A DNA stretch of 64,000 bases from Enhygromyxa salina (GCF_000737335.2 NZ_JMCC02000011.1:1-64000), one strand, 5' to 3'. Positions 1 through 9,255 are shown, counted from the first letter of the stretch. A program made the numbers and translations. Notes: generated by a model not told the origin, from the letters alone.

Positions 1-447
1 GACCAAGCTGTGGGAGACTGGGAGGCTCGCCGCTTGAACCAAACTTGACTCAAATACACCGAAATTGGGGTGTCAAGGACACTAGAGGCGCTCGAGCGGT
101 TCTTGCGTGAGGCGGACTTACACATCGACGCCAGCACGGCAACGCCCAAGTGGGATGGTCGGCCGATGAATCTGTCGGACACGTTGGATTGGATGTTCAT
201 CGCCGACAAGAGCCGGGCGGTGGGTACGCGCGTGGTGCCCCCCAATTGAGCGATTGCCCCTATCTGTGGGCACTTCGATGGGACGCAGCGGTACAGACAC
301 GTGCTCGACTCGCACAGAGGTCTTCGTGCACCACAGCTCGGTGTCCAAAGATGAGCGCGAGCTGCCGCGATGCGGTGCACCCCGGGGCCGACGCGTGCAC
401 CGTGTGCACGTCCACGCTCGAACTCAAGATCGACGTGGGCTGGCCCC

Positions 448-995
448 TCACAGGTTGCTCTCGTCGGTATCAGGCTCGAGACGTAGCACGTATGGCGGCA
501 CCTTGAGCGCCATGGCCAAGTCGAGGTTGCCATTTCGCGAGGCACCAAACAGCAGATTGCGCGCCAGCGTCATCCCAGAGATCAGCGTATTCGCCTTCGC
601 GTACTCTTGAATTGCTGAGCGAAGGTGGCTCGTGTCATGGCGCGAGGCGATCAGGGCGTTGAACATGCCCGAGCCATTCTGGGCTTGCGTGATGAGCTTG
701 GACACGGAAGCAGGCCAGGCGGGGAAGGACTCACGTCGAGCGATGAGTCGAGGTCGAGATCGAGATCGAGATCGAGATCGAGGTCCAGCTCGAGACCGAA
801 GTTAGAGCCGAGATTGAGCGTCGGCGCTTGCTGTGACGAGCGCTGGTTGGAGACGTCGAACAGCTTGACGGGCCCACAACCGGTGAGGTGGGTCGTGCAC
901 ACACCCAAGGCACAAAATGGGCACATCGGCGTGAGCGTGGGACCGCGCGCGTGCTCGGGATTGACGCAGATCCCCATCTTGCAGAACGTACACAT
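448..995 (-). pseudogene. Cys-rich protein gene split by an apparent frameshift
   Basis: Two overlapping reading frames look like halves of one gene. The upstream half, from an ATG at 995, has paired cysteines (CTFCKMGIC, CPFCALGVC) that could bind metal, then a Leu-Asp repeat encoded by a hexanucleotide tract. Near position 740, just past that tract, the frame loses coding character. The other frame continues with a well-composed sequence (SFPAWPASVSKLIT... to the stop at 448), rich in helix-forming residues. The second frame has no good start codon of its own: its first candidate is a GTG at 705, inside the coding-like part. Slippage in the repeat, a true pseudogene or a sequencing error would all explain this. 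No family recognised. Confidence 0.4.
749..785. repeat. Hexanucleotide microsatellite (GAGATC)n
   Basis: Tandem copies of a six-base unit that encode alternating Leu-Asp on the minus strand. The tract lies at the point where the Cys-rich gene changes frame. Confidence 0.85.
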
Positions 996-1362
996 GGCGC
1001 GACGCGGGAGGCTCGTCCACGTCTCGCGGGCGACCGGCTCCCAGTATAGAGTTGAGCCCCTCGCCGACAAAGAAACGGTCAGTGAGCGAAGCCGGCTCCC
1101 TGTTTCCGCGCGGAAATGCCGAGCCCGGGCCCGGCCGTCTTTGCGGTCGTCTTTGCGGTCGTCTTTGCGGCCGTAGTAGGCGCGGTCTCGTCGTCCTCGG
1201 CCTAGAGCTCGCCGCGGCGGGCGAGGATCACCCCAGCTTCACGCGGCAACGCAGCCGCACTACGGAGGGTCGGCGGGCCGCCATGAGTCGCCTAGCGATG
1301 GATAGCTGGGGCTCCCCCTACGATGAGGGGTTGATGCCCGTTCTAGGCTACTCTCCCCCGCG
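996..1362. other. Intergenic region with a 12-bp triplicate
   Basis: No convincing gene is seen. At 1136-1171 the unit CGTCTTTGCGGT occurs three times in tandem, the last copy ending in C. The remainder is GC-rich with no recognised motif. It must contain the promoter of the downstream glutathione S-transferase gene. Confidence 0.6.
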
Positions 1363-2034
1363 ATGCTGACCGTCCATCACCTCGAGAACTCCCGCTCCCA
1401 GCGAATCCTGTGGCTGCTCGAGGAGCTCGGTGTCGAGTACGAGATCAAGCGCTATCAACGGGACAAGCACACCAGCCTGGCGCCGCCCGAGCTGCGGGCC
1501 GTTCACCCCTTGGGCAAGTCGCCGGTGATCACCGACGGCGACGTGACGGTCGCGGAGTCTGGCGCGATCACGGAGTACCTCGTCGCCAAGTACGGCGCGG
1601 GCCGGTTGATCCCACCCGCGGACACGCCCGCGCGGCTGCAATACACCTATTGGCTGCATTATGCCGAGGGCACCTTCATGCCGCTCATGGTCATGACGCT
1701 GGTATTCAATCGCGTGGAGACAGCGCCGATGCCGTTCTTCATCAAGCCGATCGCCAAGAACATCGCGGACAAGGTCCGCGCCAACTTCATCAGCCCCAAC
1801 GTCAAGCGCAACCTGGACTTCATGGAGTCGACCCTGGCGACCACCGAGTGGTTCGCCGGGCCCGAGATGACGGCCGCCGACATTCTGATGAGCTTTCCGG
1901 TTGAAGCCGCCGCGACGCGGAGCGGCATGGCCTCGCAGTACCCAAAGCTGAACGGGTTCTTGCAACGCATCCACGCGCTGCCGGCGTATGAGCGGGCGCT
2001 CGAGCGCGGCGGACCGTACGAGCTGTTGAGCTGA
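1363..2034 (+). CDS. Glutathione S-transferase family protein
   Basis: A 223-residue cytosolic GST, the usual length. The N-terminal thioredoxin-like domain (about 1-80) starts with SRSQRILWLLEELG and contains the glutathione-contacting VAESGAI motif near residue 63, followed by an all-helical C-terminal domain. Members conjugate glutathione to electrophiles or act as peroxidases; the substrate cannot be read from sequence. The ATG start fits the family N-terminus exactly. It stands alone, convergent with the YjbR-like gene downstream. Confidence 0.94.
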   Translation: MLTVHHLENSRSQRILWLLEELGVEYEIKRYQRDKHTSLAPPELRAVHPLGKSPVITDGDVTVAESGAITEYLVAKYGAGRLIPPADTPARLQYTYWLHYAEGTFMPLMVMTLVFNRVETAPMPFFIKPIAKNIADKVRANFISPNVKRNLDFMESTLATTEWFAGPEMTAADILMSFPVEAAATRSGMASQYPKLNGFLQRIHALPAYERALERGGPYELLS

Positions 2035-2129
2035 CCGTGGCTGACAGCGGTCGCCAATTCACTGGATCTCGAGCGCGTCTCCGCGACAATGTGGGAATAT
2101 AGCCACAACGAGTGAAGCGACACATCAGC

Positions 2130-2582
2130 CTATTTCTTCGCAGCTTTCTTCTTCGCAGCTTTCTTCTTCGCAGCTTTCTTCTTCGCAGCCACCGGGGCCG
2201 GAGCGTCTCCATCGAGCTGCTTGATCAACCGCTTGGGCGCCTGGGCACGGTAGCTCTCGTCGATCCACGCCTGCAACATCGCCAGATCAGGCCCCAGCCC
2301 GTCCTCGAAGCTCGCCGACACCCAGCCGCTGCGGCCCAAGCCGTACGCGGTTGGCTTGGTGTTCGGCAGCATGAGCGCGACGTCCTTCGAGCGCGGGAGC
2401 TTGCACGAGATGTTCAGCGGCTCGCCCTCGAGGCTGAGGTACGCGAAGGTCTTGTCGTTGACGGCCAGGTCCATGTGCCCCGGCCACGGGCTCTTGTAGT
2501 GGACGCCGGGATACCTCATCCCAAACGCCCGCAGCGCCAACAGCACCTCGTCGTGCGGCCCCTTCTTCTTCGCCTTTGCCAT
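2130..2582 (-). CDS. MmcQ/YjbR-like protein with a Lys-Ala tail
   Basis: The core (from MAKAKKKGPHDEVLLALRAFG) resembles the MmcQ/YjbR fold, whose members are small, often annotated as DNA-binding, with roles mostly unknown. The last 20 or so residues are a repeated AAKKK tail like that of histone H1-type bacterial proteins, encoded by a 15-bp tandem repeat (about 2131-2190). The basic tail supports a nucleic-acid role but does not prove it. The ATG at 2582 was chosen because a longer frame upstream (to 2678) lacks family similarity. Confidence 0.82.
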   Translation of the reverse strand: MAKAKKKGPHDEVLLALRAFGMRYPGVHYKSPWPGHMDLAVNDKTFAYLSLEGEPLNISCKLPRSKDVALMLPNTKPTAYGLGRSGWVSASFEDGLGPDLAMLQAWIDESYRAQAPKRLIKQLDGDAPAPVAAKKKAAKKKAAKKKAAKK

Positions 2583-3495
2583 GCGCTCGATCCCCGCCTC
2601 GATGGTGCGTCCAACTCGCTCGCCCGCGCAAGCTGTGACCTTGGCCAAGCAGGATCGCACGCCGGGCAACGTGACCAAGGACCGCTGGCGGCCCAGTACG
2701 CGCTTCGTCGCTGATCGTCGGCCGTCGGGGCCAGGCGGTGGCTCGAGGCCGACGCGCCCCTCGAGTTTGCGGTACTCAGGATCCCCGTGCCGCGATCCAC
2801 TGCGTCAACACTCGATCGAGCTCGGCGGCGGCGTGGCCCCTGGGGCCCTGCGACGATGTTCGGAGTCGTTGCGATCCCCATGGTCGCCTGCCGCCCCGGC
2901 CCGCCCACGCCGGTCGTGCCGGCCACCTCACCCGCCTCGCTCGATGTGCAGGGACATGGGCGTCGACGGGATCATCACGGACTACCCTGACGTGCTGCTG
3001 CGCGTGCTCGGGCGCAGTGCAACGCGTGATCCCGAGGCCGCCGACGCGTCAACCTCGATCCCGCCAGACCCGGTCGATACGGCGATCCCGAAGACTCTGC
3101 GCGCGGTCTCGGTCGGCCTGGTCAGTCGGGCCGACCGGAGCTCGCAGCTGGCGATGTTGGGGTTTCGGTGCGTGAGCGATCCACTGCCGACGACCGCCGA
3201 CTGAGGTGCCCTCGATGAGGTCACGCCGGTCGTGGGCATCCCTCGGCCGCATCGGCCGGCCCCGGACCGTCGGCGACCGTGAGGCTGGGATCGAGCGCGT
3301 GCTGCCAAGCATGGAACCGGTCCGGTTCCGGTCTGGCTGGCCACTCACCGCGAGCTGCACACCAGCCGACGCGTGGGGGTGGTCTTCGCCCAGCCCGCCA
3401 CGGAGCCCGCCATGGCCATGGACTGAGCCCAGCGACAAAAGCGACCACCCACCCGCCAGATCCGCGATACTATGAGCCCCACCTCGGAGCCATCC
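2583..3495. other. Gene-poor stretch with a decayed gene scrap
   Basis: About 0.9 kb without an intact gene. Long open frames here have shadow-type composition (Arg/Pro-rich). The only recognisable piece is the glycerophosphodiesterase-like scrap at 2944-3012. The downstream end carries a GGAG ribosome-binding site for the zinc-ribbon gene. Confidence 0.55.
2944..3012 (+). pseudogene. Remnant of a glycerophosphodiester phosphodiesterase C-terminus
   Basis: One frame reads MCRDMGVDGIITDYPDVLL. GVDGIITDYPD is the characteristic C-terminal strand of GDPD-family enzymes. No catalytic N-terminal motif is found upstream in any frame, and the surrounding frames do not look coding. It is most simply a truncated, decayed gene. 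Confidence 0.5.
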
Positions 3496-3804
3496 ATGCC
3501 GCGCCTGATCCCCTGCCCCGCTTGCCACTCTCACGTGCTCGTCGACGAGCACACCTGCCCCCACTGCAGCGCATCACTGCGGACCGCCGCGCCCAAGCTG
3601 CCGGTCGTGCTGATGGGTCTGGCGCTGGCCGGTTGCCCAGCCGTTGGCGAGCCGGACTACGGCGTGCCGGATACGGGGCTAGAAGAGACCACGACGAGCA
3701 CGGACACGGACACGGACACGGACACCGGGATGACCTCGGATACCGACTCCGGGACCGACTCCGTTGGCGAGCCGGAGTACGGCGTGCCCGATACGTCCCC
3801 GTAG
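3496..3804 (+). CDS. Zinc-ribbon protein with internal lipobox-like segment
   Basis: About 102 residues. It begins with a zinc ribbon (CPACHSHV...CPHC), followed by a hydrophobic stretch ending in ALAGC that looks like a lipoprotein signal, then an acidic Thr-Asp tract and a twice-repeated (E)P(D/E)YGVPDT motif. The ATG at 3496 is preceded by GGAG at 3487; an ATG at 3472 would add eight residues. A zinc ribbon in front of a signal-like segment is odd: either the protein sits in the membrane with the ribbon in the cytosol, or it is processed at the Cys. Function unknown. Confidence 0.75.
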   Translation: MPRLIPCPACHSHVLVDEHTCPHCSASLRTAAPKLPVVLMGLALAGCPAVGEPDYGVPDTGLEETTTSTDTDTDTDTGMTSDTDSGTDSVGEPEYGVPDTSP

Positions 3805-3809
3805 CACGA

Positions 3810-4232
3810 TCAGCTTCGGCTCCCGCCCGCTCCAGCCGGGTGCGCCAATTCCTGAATCGTGCCGATGACGTGCGCGACGTCGATCGGCTTTTGGATCAGC
3901 CGGCCAAAGCCCGACTCGCGGGCGAGCGCGCGCGCGCGCTGGCTGCCGTCGGCCGTCACCGCGATGCTCTGGACCGCTCCCCCCAAGTGTGTGGGCCGCT
4001 GCCGGATTCGGCGCATGAGCTCGTGGCCGTTCATTCGCGGCATGTCGATGTCACTCATGAGCACATGTGGCGCAAAGTTCACCAAGTCGTCGAGCACCGC
4101 TTGCGCCGTCGTGCGGGTCGCCGTGACCGCCCCAGACAGCGTCAAGATCATCGCAAGGAGCTCGAGCGTGTCGAGATCGTCATCGACCAGCATCACGCGA
4201 ACGCCTGCGAGCGCGTGCGCCTGCGTGCTCAT
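3810..4232 (-). CDS. Single-domain response regulator (CheY-like receiver)
   Basis: A 140-residue protein made only of a receiver domain. It has the acidic pair in VMLVDDD near residues 16-18, the phospho-acceptor Asp in LMSDIDMPRMNG and the conserved Lys in LIQKPID. It therefore relays phosphate from a histidine kinase without an output domain. No kinase is adjacent; the nearest lies at 6.4 kb. The start at 4232 (ATG) leaves a short natural N-terminus. It is convergent with the zinc-ribbon gene. Confidence 0.92.
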   Translation of the reverse strand: MSTQAHALAGVRVMLVDDDLDTLELLAMILTLSGAVTATRTTAQAVLDDLVNFAPHVLMSDIDMPRMNGHELMRRIRQRPTHLGGAVQSIAVTADGSQRARALARESGFGRLIQKPIDVAHVIGTIQELAHPAGAGGSRS

Positions 4233-4565
4233 GAATCCTCGCCCCCGGACGGTTGGCCTGGACCACAGGGGTATCGGATCGTGCTCGCCCCATCGCGCTC
4301 GACCTTGTCGGCGACCGCCGGCCTCCTCGCGGTCGGGCCCAACTCGAAGCTACGCCTCACCGGTGTCCCCTGCTTCCAGTGTGAGCGCGGGGCCGAGTGA
4401 GCGCGGACTCGAGCAAGCTATGACGCACGGTTCAAATAGCTGCAAAGCCTGTGCCGCAAGAGGTGACTACATACGGGGCACCTTGCCCGACAGCTCGAAA
4501 AATCGGGCGCGACTGGAACCCCACTCGCGCCCGCCCGACTCTCACACGAATACGAAAAACTCGAA
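4233..4565. other. Intergenic region, mainly a terminator
   Basis: No gene is seen. The part next to the CsbD gene contains the hairpin terminator listed at 4498-4532; the rest shows nothing recognisable. Confidence 0.6.
4498..4532 (-). terminator. Rho-independent terminator of the MscS-lipoprotein-CsbD group
   Basis: On the minus strand an 8-bp perfect stem (GGGCGCGA / TCGCGCCC, 12-base loop) is followed by GATTTTT. It lies about 35 bases downstream of the CsbD stop codon and is the best intrinsic terminator in the window. Confidence 0.82.
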
Positions 4566-4763
4566 TTAGATGCTTGCGATGAAATCGTCGGCCTGCTGCT
4601 CAGCCCACTCTCGGGCCTCGCCGTAGCGCTGCTGAAGCCTGGCGACCAATTGGTCGCGGCGTCCCTTGACTTGCTCGAGGTCTTGGTCGGTCAGCTTGCC
4701 CCACTTGGTCCGGGCCTGGCCCCTGAGCTCATCCCATTTTCCTTCGATCTGTGTCCAGTTCAT
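4566..4763 (-). CDS. CsbD family stress protein
   Basis: A 65-residue hydrophilic protein beginning MNWTQIEGKWDELRGQ, the typical CsbD opening, with KWGKLTDQDL following. CsbD proteins are small, abundant and induced by general or osmotic stress; their biochemical role is not established. A clear AAGGA ribosome-binding site precedes the ATG. It is the last gene after the MscS channel and helical lipoprotein genes, which suggests co-expression under envelope or osmotic stress. Confidence 0.9.
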   Translation of the reverse strand: MNWTQIEGKWDELRGQARTKWGKLTDQDLEQVKGRRDQLVARLQQRYGEAREWAEQQADDFIASI

Positions 4764-4822
4764 TGGTGTCCTTTCATGCTTGGTGATATGAATTGCTGCG
4801 CTCGACGACCGCGATTGTTGGG

Positions 4823-5275
4823 CTACGAAGACTCGTAGGCATCGAGTCGCTCCTCGAGCTTGGCGAGGGCTTCATCGAGCTTGCGGACGGCGTCCTGCGA
4901 TGTCTCGAGCGTGGCCTGCTCGACAGCCTCGAGCTTGGCGTCAACGTCAGCCTTGGCCGCGTCGAGCTCCTGCGTGACCTTGGCCTCGACCTCGCGTCCG
5001 TCGGCCTTCGCCTTGGCCTTCGCCGCCTCGACCCGGGTGGCGAACTCGTCGGCCTTGGCCTTGGCCTTGGCCTTGGCGTCGTCGGCCTCATCCGCGATCT
5101 CGTTGCCGGCCTGCTCGAGCTTATCGCCGGCCTTCTCGACCCCAGCTTCAATCTTGTCGCCGGCCTGTTCGGCCTCTTTCTTGGCCTGGTCGTCGACCTT
5201 GGTCCCCTCGCAGCTGACCGAGAAGGTGAGCGCGAGCAAGATGGCCATTGGCGTCCAGATGTTGAGTGTGTTCAT
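4823..5275 (-). CDS. Helical lipoprotein rich in Ala, Lys and Glu
   Basis: A 150-residue protein with a signal peptide ending in a lipobox-like FSVSC (Cys near residue 22), so probably lipid-anchored in the envelope. The rest is a long amphipathic helix with 11-residue-like periodicity (AKAKAKADE, KLEAVEQATLE), similar in character to LEA or apolipoprotein-like proteins. GGAG stands before the ATG. It lies between MscS (38-base gap) and CsbD (59-base gap). A role in envelope protection under stress is inferred from composition and neighbours. Confidence 0.85.
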   Translation of the reverse strand: MNTLNIWTPMAILLALTFSVSCEGTKVDDQAKKEAEQAGDKIEAGVEKAGDKLEQAGNEIADEADDAKAKAKAKADEFATRVEAAKAKAKADGREVEAKVTQELDAAKADVDAKLEAVEQATLETSQDAVRKLDEALAKLEERLDAYESS

Positions 5276-5313
5276 TGTTGCTCCGTTTCGTGAGTTGATG
5301 TGTAAAATCGTGT

Positions 5314-6297
5314 TCAGCCCGGCTCGCTGGCGTTGGCGGCGTTTTGCACGTGGAGCGTGCTCGCGTCGATCGACGCGCCGCCGACCTGTTGCGCGCCAAA
5401 GTCGAGCGTGCGGATTGGAAAGGGAATGCTCAGGCCGGCCTCATCAATGGCCCGCTTGATGCGAATGATCATGTCCGAGCGCGCCTCGAGGTAGCCAAAC
5501 TGCGCGGGGTCACCCAGCCACACCCGAACGTCGAAGTCGATTGAGCTCGAGCCAAAGCTCTTGAAGAACACCTCGATATCACGATCTCGATCTCGCCATT
5601 CGACCTCTTCGAGCGCCTCGATCACGACCTCACGCGCGCGCTCGAGGTCGTCCGCGTACGCGACCCCCAGCTCGATGTCGACGCGGCGCTCTTTGGTGCG
5701 ACTATAGTTCGTGATCACATTTTGAGACAGATCCTTGTTGGGCACGATGACGTGCAGCCCGTCAAAGGTGCGCATCACCGTGCGGCGCAGGTGGGTCTCC
5801 TCGACGGTGCCGATCTTGTCGCCAATCTCAATGATGTCGCCCGGCTCAAACGAGCCGCGAAACGCCAGCATGGCCCCGGCCATGAAGTTGGCGGCGATGT
5901 CCTGGAACGCGAAGCCAAGCGCGAGTCCAATCACCCCGACCCCAGCCAGCAGCGAGGTCACGGCCTTGTCGAGGTGCAGGAGGCTCAGCGCGACCGAGAT
6001 CCCTGCGATGACAACCCCGACCTTGGCGACGCTCCCCAGCAGGGCCGACAGCGCCTCGTTGTTGGTGACCCTGTCAAAGCCGCGCCGGGTCCAGTTGCCC
6101 ACGTGACGGGCAAGGAGACCAAACAGCGCGACGACCACGGCGGCGAGCAAGAAGTTCGGCAACATCTCGATCGAGGTCTCGGTCCAGCTGGTGAGCTTGC
6201 CGTACAGACCATCGAGGGCCGAGGCGAGCGTCTCGGGAAGCGCTGGCGATGTGGCGTGGAGACCGAGGACAGATTCTATTTCAAGGTGGCCGTGCAT
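5314..6297 (-). CDS. MscS family mechanosensitive ion channel
   Basis: A 327-residue small-conductance mechanosensitive channel. Transmembrane segments lie at about 47-66, 83-105 and 110-140; the pore-lining helix has the Ala/Gly-rich GLALGFAFQDIAANFMAG signature. The cytoplasmic beta domain (FRGSFEPGDIIEIGDKIGTV) and the MscS C-terminal domain follow. It releases solutes on hypo-osmotic shock. It is the first gene of a group with a helical lipoprotein and CsbD. The ATG at 6297 has no strong ribosome-binding site. Confidence 0.93.
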   Translation of the reverse strand: MHGHLEIESVLGLHATSPALPETLASALDGLYGKLTSWTETSIEMLPNFLLAAVVVALFGLLARHVGNWTRRGFDRVTNNEALSALLGSVAKVGVVIAGISVALSLLHLDKAVTSLLAGVGVIGLALGFAFQDIAANFMAGAMLAFRGSFEPGDIIEIGDKIGTVEETHLRRTVMRTFDGLHVIVPNKDLSQNVITNYSRTKERRVDIELGVAYADDLERAREVVIEALEEVEWRDRDRDIEVFFKSFGSSSIDFDVRVWLGDPAQFGYLEARSDMIIRIKRAIDEAGLSIPFPIRTLDFGAQQVGGASIDASTLHVQNAANASEPG

Positions 6298-6448
6298 GTT
6301 GCACGGCGCTGTTGTGCACGACGCGTACCAGACTGGGAGCGGGCTCTGTGTGCACGCCCGTCGAGGGCGGTGTGACGCGACCGCTCGGCGTGGCGCACCT
6401 GTGTGCCAAAATGAACCGCCGCGAGTCGCTGGTTCGGGTCAGCGCGGC

Positions 6449-7798
6449 TCAGCGCGGATCCACGAAGGGCACCGTGAAGTAGAAGCGGGCCCCGCCCTCC
6501 GCGGCTTGATCGACCGCGATCTGGCCGTGATGGGCCTCCACGAGGCTCTTGGCGATTGCGAGCCCAAGCCCGGAGCCGGAGCTCTTGGCCCGATCCTCGG
6601 CCTGCCAAAAGCGCTCGAAGACCTGGCCGCGATCTCGCTCGTCGATGCCGGGGCCACGATCGCTGATCGAGATCTCGACGCAGTCGGTGCTCGCTGGGCT
6701 TGCCCGCACGCGAACCTCGATCTGGCTCGCGCTTGGACCGTACTTGATCGCGTTGCGCAGCAGGTTGTCCATCACCTGAATCAGGCGCTCGCGGTCGGCT
6801 TGGATCTCGCCCAGGCCGTCGTCGACCTCCAGGACGAGCTCGTTGCCGTGGCGCTGGGCGAGCGCCGCGACCTCGGCGAGCGCAGCTCGGGCGAGCGCGC
6901 CAGGGTCGAGCGCCCGAAGCTCCAGCTCGATCTTCCCGCTCTCGAACTGCGAGACATCGAGCAGATCCGTGATCAGTCGATTCGAGCGAGTGACCGCGCG
7001 CCGAATGCTGTCGATCGCCATCCGCCGCGTGCCCGGGTCCTCGTTCTCGAGCAGCGCGAGCGACAGCTGAATGTTGTTGAGGGGTCCGCGAAGGTCATGA
7101 GAGACGACCGCGAGCACCCCGTCCCGGGCCGCGACCGCCTGACGCAGCTCCGTGCTGACCCGCAGCAGCTCGCGCGCGCGCGCCTCGGCCTCGGTTCGCG
7201 CGCGGGCGCTGTGACGCAGGGCGGCCCGCTGCTCCGCGCGAGCCTCCCGCTCCGCGACGCGACCCAGCAGCATCCCGAGGTTCGCCAGCAGCTGAACCAG
7301 GGCCAGGTCGCCGCGGGCGTCTGGCTTCGTCGCAAAGAACTCCAGGGCCGCGACGACGACGCTCCCCGAGATGATCGGGAGCACAAAGTAGTGATGCAGC
7401 CCCAGGGTCGCGGCCAGCTCAGCCCGCTCGCTGCCGTGCTCTGCCTCGAGGTGGTGGAGCACGAGCGGGGTCTGATCGTGGATCGCCCGATCCGCCAGCG
7501 AGAACCGCTCGAGCTCCCCGGAGTCGGTGCGAAGCCGCTCGAGCTCGGGGCCGCCAGCGAAGTGCCACAGCTGCGTGCCGCGGGCGCGGGCGTCCTCGCG
7601 GTCTACGGCGAGCGCGTGACCGACAGCCCAACCCATGTGCTCGCAGATCATCTCGAGCGCCTCTGCGACGACATCTTCGAGGTTGCCGGACTCGTTGGCG
7701 GCCTCTGACATGGCGTAGGTCAGGGCCAGGTCCTCGCGCAGGAGCGTCAGCGAGCGCCGGGTGCCAGCGAGCCGCTCGCTGGGCCGCCTGCTGCTCAC
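6449..7798 (-). CDS. Soluble GAF-domain sensor histidine kinase
   Basis: 449 residues without membrane segments. A GAF-like sensor domain (about 35-180) and a helical linker precede the HisKA domain, with the phosphorylated His near 234 in VVSHDLRGPLNN. The ATPase domain has an N-box (NLLRNAIKYG, Asn near 349), G1 (DRGPGI) and G2 (GSGLGLA). It overlaps the preceding NtrC-type regulator by four bases, so the two are translationally coupled and very likely cognate. The GAF ligand is unknown. Confidence 0.93.
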   Translation of the reverse strand: MSSRRPSERLAGTRRSLTLLREDLALTYAMSEAANESGNLEDVVAEALEMICEHMGWAVGHALAVDREDARARGTQLWHFAGGPELERLRTDSGELERFSLADRAIHDQTPLVLHHLEAEHGSERAELAATLGLHHYFVLPIISGSVVVAALEFFATKPDARGDLALVQLLANLGMLLGRVAEREARAEQRAALRHSARARTEAEARARELLRVSTELRQAVAARDGVLAVVSHDLRGPLNNIQLSLALLENEDPGTRRMAIDSIRRAVTRSNRLITDLLDVSQFESGKIELELRALDPGALARAALAEVAALAQRHGNELVLEVDDGLGEIQADRERLIQVMDNLLRNAIKYGPSASQIEVRVRASPASTDCVEISISDRGPGIDERDRGQVFERFWQAEDRAKSSGSGLGLAIAKSLVEAHHGQIAVDQAAEGGARFYFTVPFVDPR

Positions 7799-9183
7799 TG
7801 CCCTCCCTCCTGCTCCGCTTCGTTGCCTGGACCGTCTTCGAGCCGCCCGAGCCGGCGATACAGGGTACGCCGCGCGAGCCCGAGGACCTCGGCGGCCCGC
7901 GTCTTGTTGCCCTCCACCGCCTCGAGGACCCGTCGAATGTAGCGACCCTCGAGCTCGGCCAAGGTGATTAGCTCTTCGGGTTCAGCAGCGTGAATGACCA
8001 ACTTGGCGTGCTCGTAGCAGGTGACCTTGTCGGGCAAGTCCGCGAGGGTGAGCTCGTCGTAGCGAGCCAGGGCGACCGCGCGCTCCATGCAGTTTTCTAG
8101 CTCACGGACGTTGCCCGGCCAGTCGTAGGCCAAGAGCTTGTCCGCGACGGCGGCGGTGATGCCCTTGACGGGCTTGCCGCTGCGCTCGGCGATACGCGTC
8201 AAGAAGAATTGCGCGAGCAGCAGCACATCTCGACCCCGGACCCGCAGCGGCGCGACGTGAATGTTGACGACGTTGATCCGATAAAACAGGTCCTCGCGAA
8301 AGCGCTTCTCTTCGACCTCGGTCTCGATGTCACGGTTGGTCGCCGCGACCACGCGAGCCCCAACCGCCACCGTCTTGTCACTGCCGACGGCCCGAACGCT
8401 GCGCTCTTGCAGCGCCCGCAGCAGCTTTGGCTGCATCTCGATCGGCAGCTCGCCGATCTCGTCGAGGAACACGGTCCCGCGCCCGGCTTGAACGAACAGG
8501 CCGTCGCGCGAGCGCTGGGCCCCCGTGAAGGCCCCACGCACGTGACCAAACAGCTCGCTCTCGAGCAATTGAGGCGGGATCGCAGCGCAGTTGATCGCGA
8601 CGAAGGGCTGCTCGGCCCGCTCGCTCTGGCGGTGCAGCTCGCGGGCCACGAGCTCCTTGCCAACCCCGCTCTCTCCGGTCACGAGCACCGGAACGTCGGC
8701 ATCTGCGACCCGCTCGATCAGGCTCTGGGTCCGGGCCATCGCGCTGCTCTCGCCGATCAGGGTCGACGCGTCGGCGCGGTGGATCATCCGCCTGAGCCGG
8801 TGGACCTCGTCCTCGAGCGCGGCCTGATGCAGCGCCCGCTCGAGCCGATGAAGGATCTGCTGAAGATCGACGGGCTTGCTCGCAAAGTCGTGGGCGCCCG
8901 CGCGCAACGCCGCGACCGCGGTGGCCATGTTGGCCTTTCCGGTCATCACCAGCACGGGCATGTTGGGGTAGCGCGCGCGGACACGCGTGCACAGCTCCAC
9001 CCCGCTCAGCCCGTCCATGTGGACGTCGGTCAGCAACGCGTCGAAAGGGTCGGCCTCGAGCTGCTCGAGCGCGGCCTCACCAGAACCGACCGCGCTGGCC
9101 TGATAGCCCTGCGCTCGCAAGTTGGCGCACAGCAGCTCGCGGGTGTCGAGATCATCGTCGACGACCAGGATTTTGCTGTCCAT
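7795..9183 (-). CDS. Sigma-54-dependent response regulator (NtrC family)
   Basis: 462 residues in the canonical order. The receiver has acidic VVDDD, phospho-acceptor Asp53 and Lys103. The AAA+ domain has Walker A GESGVGKE at 170-177, an intact GAFTGA loop at 217-222 and Walker B FLDEIGE. A C-terminal Fis-type helix-turn-helix (NKTRAAEVLGLARRTLYRRL) follows. It activates sigma-54 promoters when phosphorylated, presumably by the GAF kinase encoded by the overlapping next gene. Target genes are not evident; no convincing -24/-12 promoter was found nearby. Confidence 0.95.
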   Translation of the reverse strand: MDSKILVVDDDLDTRELLCANLRAQGYQASAVGSGEAALEQLEADPFDALLTDVHMDGLSGVELCTRVRARYPNMPVLVMTGKANMATAVAALRAGAHDFASKPVDLQQILHRLERALHQAALEDEVHRLRRMIHRADASTLIGESSAMARTQSLIERVADADVPVLVTGESGVGKELVARELHRQSERAEQPFVAINCAAIPPQLLESELFGHVRGAFTGAQRSRDGLFVQAGRGTVFLDEIGELPIEMQPKLLRALQERSVRAVGSDKTVAVGARVVAATNRDIETEVEEKRFREDLFYRINVVNIHVAPLRVRGRDVLLLAQFFLTRIAERSGKPVKGITAAVADKLLAYDWPGNVRELENCMERAVALARYDELTLADLPDKVTCYEHAKLVIHAAEPEELITLAELEGRYIRRVLEAVEGNKTRAAEVLGLARRTLYRRLGRLEDGPGNEAEQEGGQ

Positions 9184-9255
9184 CTGGGAGCTTCTAGCAT
9201 GGCTTGGTCGAGCAAACCCGCGGCCGGCGAGCCATGCGGATCAGCCCGCTGCCCT

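Noticed and set aside
1..447. Several 60-118 codon frames at the window start
   Set aside because: Mutually overlapping on both strands, rich in Arg and Cys without pattern; no family resemblance.
3279..4400. 373-codon plus-strand frame
   Set aside because: Crosses the zinc-ribbon gene in another frame and runs antisense to the receiver gene; Arg/Ala/Pro-rich shadow.
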